Positions 45,745 through 56,895 of a stretch of DNA of 64,000 bases are shown in pieces. The translations under genes were made by a program, and so were the position numbers. The stretch covers positions 6,462 to 70,461 of the forward strand of contig SCFE01000120.1 in the NCBI GenBank assembly GCA_004352715.1, given 5' to 3'. Each line of letters opens with the position of its first letter. Within the stretch, counting starts at the first letter, position 1. The notes under the pieces are model-generated. The model saw nothing but the letters and a program-made list of their open reading frames with translations. It searched no databases and was not told the DNA's origin. Source of the DNA: Hofstenia miamia (Eukaryota > Xenacoelomorpha > Acoela).

Positions 45745-46776
45745 TCATCAGACAAGCTAAGGTTAATCAATTTGAGGGTCTGAGCATGTACTGCAGCATT
45801 GATGATAAGCCTTGTATCAACTGCAAGGTGGTGAGTCAGGATCTTTTTACATAATAGGAGATCTGTATAGATTAGTTTTGTGATTAAAAAAGTGTTTGAC
45901 TGATGATTAAAAAAGTGTTTGACTGATACATACTGGTGGGGCAATAGTAATCTGTGTACAAGATGGTGAAGTTCTCCATCCTAAAGTAGAGGTTCTCAAC
46001 CTGCTTAGGTATATCATCCTGATATTCCTCTTTTAAAAATATTGCAAGGCAGATGTGTTTGACCTTAGCAAGCTAATATGTGATTTTGATCTTTTCCATG
46101 ATCTTGGGCTGACTGACCTCACTGATGCAAAAAAGTAGATGATGAGCAGGTTCTCAAAGTTGATATTCACACAATCAAATTTCTGGATCTCCTTCTTGTT
46201 TTTCAGAAGCTGGCACAAATGCATGAGGTTAAAATCCTCATCAAACATGGTATGAACAGTGCTCAACCAATAGGGTCTCTTAAGTCTGACAAGCATCTTC
46301 AAATCATAACATATTATTGTATTGATTTTAAGCCTAAGCTTAGTATTGATAATAAAGGGGATAAACTCCACTGAACAAGTTAGGGACTTAGTGTTGATGG
46401 TCCATCACAATTTGTTCTTTGTCTCCTCAGACAAATTATCATGAACAAAACTAACAGCTTTAGTAGTGGCTATAAAGTATGAGTGTAAGATCTCATCTTC
46501 TACCTTAGAAGTCTTTTGCTGCTGTTCTTCTGTCTTCTTCAACCTAATGCTAGTTGAGGGATGTGACAAAGAGCCAGGACTAGAGGGGGTTTTCAAGTCA
46601 CTTTGGGATGGTTGGGGTTAACCACTAATGTTAGCAAAAGGCACTCTTAACTTAGTTAACTCCTCAGGTTCCTGAGGGGCTATTTGTTGCACAAGTAGTC
46701 ATCTGAGGTCTACTCCCAAGGGGCTATTTGTCACCCCAAGTAGCTGCAGGAAGAATCTCACTCTTAAAGGGGATAT
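45745..46776 (-). pseudogene. ORF3 fragment C, orphan third subfamily
   Basis: Begins right at the end of L5 with ATATCCCC-type sequence found just before SDLIAP in A1. It then reads PSSPGSLSHP, HDNLSEETKNKL, a TGA, then IINTKLRLKINTIICYDLKM, STVHTMFDEDFN and, after a frame change, LIYTDLLLCKK and LAVDTRLII. These match A1 22800-23590 and M3 50640-49850. It ends near the LTR end of B1. No pol or LTR of its own is attached, so it is a fragment left by rearrangement. Confidence 0.7.
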
Positions 46777-47522
46777 TGTAGAATGGTGGGCTGGTGGGGT
46801 TACTTAACTAGAAACTTAATTGACTCTGCAGAAGGTTTGAATAGTGTTTACATTACAGCCACAATTCTGAAAAATAGAATAACATAGAACTTATAACTTA
46901 TAGATGTAACATTGGTAATTCATCCAAGTAACCAACTACTTTAGGTAATATCCAAGATGACCAATTTGTATGGCTTCCAGCCAAAGCAAAATCTCCAGAG
47001 CAAAGTAAAGTGCTTAACCTATTGACTGGTGCTACCCTATTTGTCTCACTTTTAATTTCTATCTCACATCAAAAAATACAGGATCTCATTTTCATTGTTA
47101 TCTCTCAGCTCACTATTAAATAGTCTGTAATTGCCAGATATTCATGCTAGCCAACAGCATGGTATCATCACAGTGTTAGGTTGTATAAGTGCATGTATGT
47201 GTTGAACTACGAATGAAAGGTTTATTATTTCCATATATCTAACCATATATGTAGCCTAATGGGTCCACAATTTGGACTGGATAGTTGACAGACCTCCAGA
47301 AGCTACTTGTTGCCCTGTGCTAGAGAAAGCACTCCCAAATTTTTGCTGACCTTAAGCAATAATTTTCATATCAAGATAAAATAAATAAAAAAACAGCAGT
47401 TGAGAGTAGATAAAATCTATTATGTTCTCTACAATTGAAATAAATAAATTGACATCATGGTGACGTAAAATACAAAATACAATAAAGGAATAAAATCAAA
47501 AAAGTCCCCAAGTGACTCTACA
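46777..47522 (-). repeat. L5: M3 3' LTR, 746 bp, internally deleted
   Basis: Minus reading starts TGTAGAGTCACTTGGGG. About 170 bases between the CRE region and the TATA region are missing compared with L6. The CRE has decayed to TGATGTCA (47450-47457) while the neighbouring ACGTCA is kept. Confidence 0.88.
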
Positions 47523-47523
47523 C

Positions 47524-47532
47524 GCCCCCCTT
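47524..47532 (-). other. M3 polypurine tract
   Basis: AAGGGGGGC on the minus strand next to L5, within TTGATCAAGGGGGGCG. Confidence 0.75.
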
Positions 47533-47539
47533 GATCAAA

Positions 47540-50500
47540 TCATTTTTCAGACAATAGCTGGAGGGTAGGACTAGACACAATGTTTTGTGTAGCTGTTATC
47601 ATTCTCTCTGCGAATTCGCCATCCCAAGTTTGGACTTCAGCATATTGAGGCTCTCTCGTTATCTGCATTAGCACTTCCCTTTGTGTGACAACCTCATCTT
47701 TGAGTTGTAGGAATCTGATTTTCTTCATTTTAGCGCTAACAGGGCAGTTCCATCAGAGATTATTTAAGTGTCTTGTGAAGGTGTCAATAAAATTTTTCAT
47801 AAAGCCAAAGACTCCTTAGTGCAATCATTAACGTCATCATGGCGTCTGTATCAGAGGTGTGTGCGTCTTCTGCGCTGATCTCTGTGTCTGGATAAGAGTG
47901 GATGAACACCTGTCTCAAGGAACCTATTGTAGTCACGTGGTTGATGAATAGTGAACAGTATTCCTGAATTTGACTGAGGGTCATTTGTTCCAGATCAGAC
48001 ATGTTAGCTCTTATCATGGTGATAATTTCTATCCTCTTCGTGACATTGTAATATCTAGTGATATTCTCCACATTGTTAATCCACATCAAGTTGCCCACTG
48101 CTTGAAAAAGAATGAGCACCTGAGGCTTTAAAGTTGCAATTTTGTAGTGAATCATTTGTAGCTGCACATGCACTGGTAGGCCATGTGTGAAGATGTTGGT
48201 AATGGTGAGCTTGTCATCAATAAAAACACACTCAGTATTTCCCCCCACAATAAGTTTTTCTCTCACTACTTTGTACTCCCTGGTTCGGCTGGATTTAATT
48301 GCTTCTTGCTTATTGTTTACAAAGTTGATCTTATCTGATAGATGAGCAGCTACTTTCTTTTTAGGTTTCCTGACCTTCCACTTAGGCTGTATAAGGGATG
48401 TCTTGATAGTAGGTGGCGGGATACACATGAAATTTGAGGTCTTTATCTTTTTCTCGAGTTTGCTGAATCTTGCAGTATCTGCTAAGGTGGAGGTTCTGAT
48501 TGTGACTGGGTAATTTATCCTTGCTTCCTTGATCCTGTCCCAAAATTTTCCTCATAATCCCTTCAGCCTCAATTGTTCTATTTGTTGGTTAGAAATGCGT
48601 AAATGAGCAGTGGTGCATTCCACATCCAGAGCTATGTGTCGCCCTGGGGATTGCAGAATGACCAGCTCTTCCTTTGTGAACATTTTGGTGAGACACCATT
48701 TCATTAACAAGAGAACATCTTTGTCTCAGCAATCAACCAAAATTCTCGGTTGGATAGTGAGATCCTCCAAAAATTCGCTAGGATCATGTTTGATCATCAA
48801 TATTCGTTCATCCTCTGTTACTGACCAATGAGGCATTGGCTTGGGGGATAGTGCCTTTCCTCCGAATTTTTCCATGTTTACTTTCTCTATTAACTCTCGA
48901 ATGTGGGGTGAAAGTTGTACCACAGAGGATTCTAGTAGTTCCTCTTCTTTGTAAAATTGCTTGGGTGTCTGCATCACTTGATCAAAGATGGTGATGGGAA
49001 TGATCTTTCCCTCTTTCTTAACGTGCCAAGATGATTCGGTGAATTGCCCATAACCACATTCTGGATACTTCAGTTGGTACAGTTGGAAGAGGGCTTCAAT
49101 TCTTGCAAGGAGATCATGCCTCTCGATCATATCCAGGAATTGGTGAGTGGAGCCCTGCACTCATTTTACAAATCTTCTCATGCTCATTGGAGCATTCTCT
49201 GAGTAAAAAATCGCAAACTTGGTTTCCATGGTCATGCCCAGCATATACTTCTTTATGATATCAGAGAAAATGTTTATGTCTGACAGGCAAATACCAGGAC
49301 AATTGCTAGTTAAAATGATGGACATCTTGCCAGTAACACTGGTCGCCCCCACCAGTTGGGCATAATACTTTTCGAATTTGTCCATGGGGCGTTTAGTTTT
49401 TCCTGGAGAAGATGGAGGACTGCATTTATATAATAACCAGTTTTTCACTTTCCATGAGAGAGGACAAACTGTGATTTCGTGAATGGTTAATTTGTAGATG
49501 GGGTTCTTTTGTTAAGTAAATGGCGAGGATCCAGATGGCGCCATGGGCGTAGATGTCTGGTAGATTTTTCTCAGCAAATAAACGTTCTTTAAAGTTCTTG
49601 CAGTCTTGAGTGTTGTAAGAAACTTTAATTTCTCTAAGTGTTCTTTCAATCAATGAATGATAATGGTGGGAATTGCTCACTATATCAAGGCGGGGCCAAT
49701 CAGACTTGGGGTTAAAGTCGGCTTTCAGGTCAGACCAGATGGTCTGAATTTCGGCTAAAGTTTGGTCACTCTGCGCAAATGCAAAGCTCACATGCATATC
49801 TGTTACAGTGAGGAGGGGCGGGGTGTTTGGATCTGTAACCTCCAAGGTTTTCGCCTGGAGTACAACATCAATAATGAGTTTTTGGTCAACAGGCAATCAG
49901 TGAGAGAGAACTCGTTGGCATAGTAACAAATCTGTGTAGAGGAGCCTAGTCATGGGTAGTTGGCTCATGGCGTGTGGTGATAGAGGGAGGTAATCATCTT
50001 TGGACAGAATCAAAAAGTTTTCCATGTGGAAATGTAAGTTCTCAATAGGTTCTGGCATTGTGTCCTCATGCTCATCCCTTAGTATCATCATGAGATGTAT
50101 GCCCTCTACTTTAGCTATGCAGTATGCTATTTCAATCTGTTCCATTATAGCTTCCATCTGTATCTCATGTACCCTTAGAAAATACATGAATAACAAATTG
50201 TGGAAGTCAATGTTGACGCATTCAAAACTATCAATGGTTTTTCCACTATTCAAAAACTGACATAAATTGTAAATGTTGAAGTCATCATCAAAAAATGTAT
50301 GTACGGTGCTGCACCAATAAAGGTGACTAAGCCCCTCCATCATTCTCAAGTCATAGCAAATGATAGTATTGACTTTCAGGCAATGAGAAGCATCTATTAC
50401 AAATGGGATTGCGTCTATTGAGCAATTCATTTCACGACCATTGTATGTGCGACGGAGTTGGTCTTTTGTCTCTTCTGAAATATTGTCCTGTGTGATAGCG

Positions 50501-51018
50501 GTGGCTTTTCTTGTGGCTATGTAGTAAGGGTGTAGTGTTTCATCACCAACTTTAGAAATCTTCTTTCTTCTTTCTTCATTCTTCTGTGACCTAATAGTAG
50601 AAGCTCCTGCTGATGAGGTCGAGGGGGCTATCAAGTCACTCAACTGGGGGGTGTTTACAATTTGCAACTCACTAAAAGGTGTTCTAGGTTTAAAAGTTTT
50701 TACTGAAGGGGTGGCCAGCTCCTCTCGCGCACATGGGGATACGTGTCTCTCCACATAGGGGCGAGATATTGAGGGCGTTGTTGGGGTTGCTGTCTCCTCT
50801 CTGAATCATGGAGCTACATGTTGCCCACATGGAATCAGATTCTCCTCAGCTCCATCATGGCGTTCTCTTTTCCTTGGGTGTGCCTCAACAAGCAGAGATA
50901 CATGTCTCCCTTGCCCAGATGAGGCTTCTTGACTCATACAGCTACCTTCCAACTTCCTTCTCACTCAACGGCGGGATGGTGGAGCTGGTGACTCTCTTTT
51001 TTGACTGTTTGTATGCAT
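47540..51018 (-). pseudogene. M3 ORF3: large unknown protein downstream of pol
   Basis: About 1160 codons from an ATG at 51018-51016 that overlaps the last 77 bases of pol in another frame. The N-terminal region has repeated RHVS/QHVAP/RHVSP units. The conserved blocks match A1 in order: VNTIICYD, STVHTFFDDDF, DIYAHGAIWI, WKVKNWLL (frame broken near 49440), LVGATSVTGKMSIIL, YPECGYG, GKIIPITIF, VQLSPHIR, ALDVECTTA, LIQPKW, LMWINN, MTLSQIQEYCSLF, EDAHTSDTDA, VLMQITREPQYAE. TGA codons at about 50970, 50808, 49896, 49158, 48721, 48557 and 47757 interrupt it. At several of these A1 has CGA, AGA or CAA. Role unknown; the lack of a membrane span argues against an envelope protein. Confidence 0.8.
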
Positions 51019-54000
51019 TCCTAAATGGAGTAATAAGATTTAAATCTCAAATGTTGGGATCATAAGCGTGGGTAGTTCTCGCCCTTCTTTGGGGGAGCAT
51101 ACGTGATTCTAATTTGTCAGATGTAATATTATCATAATTATACTCAGTGTCAGAAAAATCATCCTCAGAAAAACTAGTTAAATTGTCATACTTTTCATAT
51201 ATATCAACACTGTTATCTACTAATGTAAATTCGTAGTTATCATCTATTATGACATTTTCGATATCTTTTATTGCTTGTTTGAGCTGCTGAAAGTGTCCCA
51301 TTTTACCGTTATTTAAAGTATAAGTGTTGTGGTCACCTTTTCAATAGTGAAGGGACCTTGCCAATCATTAGCAAGTTTACGTACTTGACTACTGTCTGTA
51401 GTCACACAAGGGAGATAAGCAAAAACTTGGTGCGCCACATTTATGTGGCTCTCCATACAGCTTCTTGTTAAATGTCTTTTTCTGCCATATGCTAGACTGG
51501 TTTGTGTTGTGGCAGATTGTCAGGTGGATTTGTTGCATATCCTGAATTAATTGGTTCTGTACTGTTCTCTGCATATTTGGGGGACATCATTGTTAAAGAT
51601 GTGGTGGCTTTACGACCGAACATTGCTTTAAAAGGGCTTACGCCTGTAGTTGTATGAACAGAAGTATTATAAAAATATTCAACACACTCAATAATGCGTT
51701 TCCATTGTTTTCCTGTGGCACATGATAAGGCTACTCTAACTAACTTTATAAGGGTTTGATTTAATCATTCCACTAAGCTGTTTGCTTGATGGTGATAGGC
51801 AGTGGTCAATTTATGAATGATTTCCAATTCTTGCATTAATGCCCATAAGAGATTGCTCTTGAACTGAGGGCCTCTGTCAGAGACTAATTTGCACATGGGT
51901 CCATACTTCAATACCCACTCCTTAACTATCTTTTCCATGACTTTCTCTGCTGTTGTACTACTTAATGGAATCATGTGGGCAAATTTCATAAAATGGTTGA
52001 CCATTACAAGGATATACTGATACCCTTCGTTGTCTTTTGATAGTTGTTCAAGGTTGACATGCACGAGTTTGTTAGGACTCTCCGCCGCCTGGGAAATGGT
52101 TGATGTTGTGTAAAAGGCATTTCTTGCATTTGTCGATGACGTCAGTAACAGCAGCTCTTATACCTGTAGTAACATATCGGGAGTTGAAAGTATTTGCAGT
52201 TTGTAGTATGCCTAAATGTCCCCTTTTGTGGACTCTGTGAACCAGATCCCTCTTGAAATATTCAGGAATGGCAAGTTGGTTGTTGTGCTTACTCTTAACA
52301 TACAATAAACCATTCTCATTGATTTGCCAATTATAGCAGTTAAAGTAGCAATTTACTTCCAGAGGAGTAGGAAAATAGGGATCCTTCATCCTCTTCATGA
52401 TCTGATCTAAGATCCAATCATGGTGTTGATGGTGTATTATCTCTTCTTCTGAAATCTCCTCCTGAATGAGTATGGCGAGGATGGGTTTGCCATTACAATC
52501 TGCATTAATCTCTGGTATTAATTGATATTTGGTATGCGGAATAAAGGCAAACAGAACCTTTTCCCCATTAGGCTTCTTGAGATCTCTCTCAAAACTGGGT
52601 AGTGCCTTCCAATAGTCAGCGTTTAGATGGAGTTGACCAGGGCAGTGCAGTATTGAGAACAAAAAGTCATTGAGGTACTCAATCCATCAAGCTACGATGT
52701 TAGATTTGTCACTGCTAAATTTCTTGAGCCATGCGAGGGCACTGTTGTCTGTGCGCACAACGAATTTGCGTCCCAATATAAAGAATCAGAATATTGGACA
52801 GGGCTTTCAACTCTGTTGATGTTTTGGCTTAATATTCCACTTATAGCTACAGTACTAGCATCGCAGTTGATGATCAAGTCCTTTGTGTAATCTGGAGTAT
52901 TCAAGGATGGTATTTGCTTGAGTTCACCTTTTATGCCTTCTAATGCTTCCTGTTCTTGCCACATCCACTTAAATTCAATGGACTTTTTGACTAGGTTAGA
53001 GATAGTTTTGGTTTTCTCCACCAAGTCCAGAAGGAACATGCCATAATAGTTGAGAAAACCCATCAATCGCTGTACGTCTCGACGGCTTCGTGGCATTTCG
53101 ATCTTTTCTAAAAAATCCTTGGCGTTATTCTTTATTGAAATTTTCCCTGGCTCAACGACTTGCCCCAGAAAGATTACCTTCTTCTGCGCCAGAGAACATT
53201 TGTTTCCATTAACCTTCAAGCCCACTCACTGTAGTAAATCTAGTGTGCGACCTAGTTTATTCAGATGTTCCTCAAAGGTATTGCTAGCAACTAGAATATC
53301 ATCAATATAGGCTGATATGCCGGGTTCGAGGATGTTGGCATATCTTTTAGTACTTTAGTGACGTATCACTGAAAAGTAGCAGGCGCATTACATAGGCTGA
53401 ATGCCATGTATTTCCACTCATACAGACAGTAGGGAGTAATGAAGGCTTTCTTTGGGACGTCAGAAGGTCGCATTGGCACCTGCCAATACGCTTTGCACAA
53501 ATTGAGACAGGAAAAGAATTTGTATTTGCTAGCGTCATATAGATGATCTTCAATTCTGGGAAAGGATACGCATCCTTGATCGTGATGTTGTTGAGTTTCC
53601 GGAAATTGATACATAATCAGTATTTCTTGCCTTGTTGGATGAACACTGTTGGGGCAGCATAGGGGCTATTGCTTCCCTGAATAATACCACTTTCAATTAA
53701 GTCACTTAAGATTTTCTTGTATTCTGGTTTAAGATTTTCGGGAACTCTGCAAACCAGCAATCTGATTGGTCTATCATTTTTCAGCTCAATAGCATGTTCT
53801 TCACCCACTGCCTGACTGACACTTATCGTTCCATAATTAAATACCTCATGTTTACTCTGAAGAAGGGAGACCAAGGATTTCTTTCTTGCTGATCAAGGTG
53901 AGGATGGGAGGTATCAGTGACTAGAGGCACTTTGACCGGGCTGGTCAGCTCTCCCAGGTCGTGAACTGCGGTGCAAATTGACAAGCAAGTGACAGGGATG

Positions 54001-54710
54001 TTCTCGACTTTGACGGGCACCCCTATGAGTTGTAGCTGGGAGGCTCTGATCTTGACAGGGAAATTCGCTCCATTCAGAATGGTGACATGCGTCTTCCCAT
54101 TGGTCACCTTGCACAAGTCAGGCAAGAAAGAGACTCTGCGTATGTATTTGCCTCACTGTCCCGCAATCATTACATCTCCATTGACGTCATCTCCAGAGGA
54201 GACTGCAACTCTTGTCCAGTGTTTTGGCTTGATCGAAATAGCCTTGCTTAAGTTAAAAATGATCTCCTTCTCAGGGATAGTAGCGAGTTGGGTGGCTTCC
54301 TGATCTTTAATGGCAATTGTATTGTTCTTGTAATCAATTACACAAGAATTCCTTTCTAGGAAGTCATTTCCCAGGATGAGATCATAGGGGAGTCTGTGAT
54401 CTGAAGTATTGATTACCAAAAGATCCACCTCAAATGGTTCTGCGTGAATCCTAATTGAGGCATCTCGTAACTTCCCTTTGAGGGAGAGAGAATTCCCAGA
54501 AGCATCAATGAGTTTGACACCAGATGGGTCTAAAGATTCTCAGCTAAAACACAGATCTCGACAGCATTCATCACTGATGATGGAGGCAGCAGCTCCAGTG
54601 TCAACAGTGGCATTTATTTCTACCAGTATCAAATTCTTTCTTATCAGCTGAGTAATGACTAGGATGTTTTGTGCACATTTGACAGGAGACAGCGCTCCAG
54701 TTAATTTAAA
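50942..54710 (-). pseudogene. M3 pol: protease-RT-RNase H-integrase
   Basis: From the shift site: protease with LPYDLILGNDFLERNS (54400), linker, RT with LCKAYWQVPM, LCNAPATF and catalytic YIDDI near 53310. The retained CGG in CINFRKLNNI (about 53607) is an ancestral codon that is a stop in A1 and B2. RNase H has CDAST but then jumps from SPVQY to unrelated sequence at about 52795, a deletion that removes the Glu block. Integrase has HKRGHLG, DKCKKC (52100-52230), NLEQLSKD and SDRGPQFKS, then a TGA at 51765. The C-terminal GPF module has a small deletion near 51335. The stop TAG is at 50944-50942. Confidence 0.87.
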
Positions 54711-56470
54711 TCCTGCGACGTAGTAGGGTCATCAGTTGTCAAATCAACAAGGTTATCAACACAAAGAGACTCATTAGGCTCATCTATAATGAAACCTTTG
54801 CCATCTGCGATTAGCTGTATCTTTGCCTTGCATTGAGACTTGAGGTGTCCCTTTTCTCCGCATGTAAAACAGTGTACTGAAGACAGATCAAATCCTTTTT
54901 TGGCAATCATAGGCTTTCTCATCTCAGGCCTTTTAATCCCAGAAATGCTAGTAATGTCTTTATCAATTCACTGTGAGTTATGTAACATATAGACCACACT
55001 AATGGCTTTCCTGATAATTTTGTGTAGGCTCTCCTCTGGATTGCACTTGACTTCCAACCAGCTCCTAATGGAAGGGGGAAAACCTCGACATATATATGAG
55101 AAGAGATCGTGACTTGAGTATTCGCTCGATAGGCTACTCAGTCAAAAGAGTCACTCGACCTGGGTAATGTAGTTCCTGATGTCGTTACCAAACTTGAAAG
55201 ACATATTGCACAGCAAGGTTTTATACTGATGTTTGATATGTGGGGCTCTGTAGTGGTCTTCAAAAAATCCAATCAATAACTGGTAGTCTGTCTTAATATT
55301 GCGTTCAAGCATCATATATTGATTGTATGCTAAGCCACTGAGGTAGAGTGGGAACTGAGACACTGCTGACTCCTGTGAATTTTTATATTGCTTCATCATG
55401 AGCTTGAATAAAAAGAACCACTCATTAAACGATTGTGACATAGCATCAATTTGTCCAGTAAATTTAGGGAGAATGGAATGTTTGCTAAACACTTGCATTT
55501 GTCTGTTAGACTTGAGAGGAAGAATAGATTTCCAATACCTTGGCTGATCTTTCACACCTGATTTTCCCAGAAGTGGGCTGGTATCGCTTACATGTTCTTT
55601 GAACGCAGGCACTACCACAGTGCTCACTGGATCAGGCAGTGATTGAACGTACCTGGTCTGAGGGGTGGCTCGAGTGGTCAGAGTAGATACTTGAGTGATA
55701 GCTGATTGTGCAAACATAGGTTGACTACTAGAAGAGTTGGTGCAAAGCAGAACAGAGTTAGGGATCTCCTGAGAGCTTCTGAACAGAGGAGCAGTAGGAG
55801 GGGGGTGGCTCACGCCAACTGACTGGACCACTCGACCAATGATCCTTTTGGCTAACTTGTCCAAGGCTTCATTAAGTGCGGCATGAGTTACATACTCATC
55901 ATTTCTCTGTGACTGCGCCTCCTCCTCTTGGCGATGCAAGTTATTAACAGCACTCATCAATTCATGAATTTGTAATTCTAAGGCAATGGTCGACTCCAGC
56001 ATCTGCCATTCCATCCTCTGGTATGCCACATGCTGTGTATTTATTTCAGCTTGGAGAGACTCCACATGACGTTCACTCTCCATCCTTAAGGCCACTTGCT
56101 GTGATAGGGCTTCCTTCAAATGTTCAATTTCCATGAGGTGAATATCAAATTGTGGCATTGACTGGTCAGTGGCACTGACATAACTGTGAGGACAACTGGG
56201 AATTGGAGGAGCATTCTGGGTGTTCAAAATGTAGCACAAATTTTGGTGATATTCTGGGCTCATGGCACTGGCATCACTGTACGGGATGGTCGCAGCATTC
56301 TGATCCATCCTTTGCGTAATCAGAGTAGGAGAATTGGGTTGAGAAAAATTGAGTAAAGATCCAATGGTACAAGGGGTAACGTCCAGGTTACCAACGCTTG
56401 TACAGGGGACGCTCTGAATTGGAGAAGTCCCAAAAGTAGGAGAGTAAGTAACAGTACAACTAGAATCCAT
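54701..56470 (-). pseudogene. M3 gag
   Basis: ATG at 56470, 439 codons open to 55151. N-terminal MDSSCTVTYSPTFGT is followed by a Pro/Ser-rich part and a coiled coil (MEIEHLKEALSQQVALRME to HRQEEEAQSQ). Then come the RRVVQ region and capsid (LPKFTGQIDAMSQSF, PLYLSGLAYNQYM, KTLLCNMSF). TGAs at about 55148, 55139 and 54968 replace Arg or Gln codons of sister copies. The zinc knuckle CFTCGEKGHLKSQC is intact at 54870-54830. The TAA stop is at 54703-54701. Confidence 0.85.
54704..54710 (-). promoter_or_regulatory. -1 frameshift site TTTAAAT (M3)
   Basis: GAT TTA AAT TAA in the gag frame; the -1 frame reads on into protease (FKLTGALSPVK). Confidence 0.75.
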
Positions 56471-56476
56471 AATAAC

Positions 56477-56710
56477 TTAAAGAGCAAAACAATAATTTCC
56501 AGTAACTGACAGTAGGGAGCACTTCCACATACACAAAAGAAAAAACATAACTAAAAGAGGTAACAACAGGTAACAGACCAAATTGGGGAAATGAACATGG
56601 CAGTATCTGGTAATAAATCCAACGCATAAAGCACTAAGAAAGTAAAACAAAATAAGGAATTTAACAAATGACATCAGCCAAATAAGACACACTAAGGGCT
56701 TTGTCGCCAT
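56477..56710 (-). CDS. M3 leader ORF: 77-aa hydrophobic protein
   Basis: Intact frame from ATG (MATKPLVCLIWLMSFVKFL) to a stop six bases before the gag ATG. It has two hydrophobic segments separated by ITRYCHVHFPN. Homologous in position and partly in sequence to A1/A2 leader frames; M1 and M2 keep the frame with point lesions. It could be a signal-anchor peptide or a translation-control uORF; neither is shown. Confidence 0.45.
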   Translation of the reverse strand: MATKPLVCLIWLMSFVKFLILFYFLSALCVGFITRYCHVHFPNLVCYLLLPLLVMFFLLCMWKCSLLSVTGNYCFAL

Positions 56711-56877
56711 CCTTCAAGGGTGAGGAAGTTATGATGTACATCAGTAGGTGAACTTACACTGAAGTCTTACAGTGATCAGGGGAAACAACTATCCCAGCTG
56801 ATATGCACCAAAACGAAAACCAACTAACATCCAGACCATTGAAAGAAACAACAAGATTAAATAGTTATCACATCAGC

Positions 56878-56895
56878 GTCCTGTCATGGTCATCA
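56878..56895 (-). other. M3 primer-binding site, one change
   Basis: TGATGACCATGACAGGAC, same single change as in M2. Confidence 0.55.
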
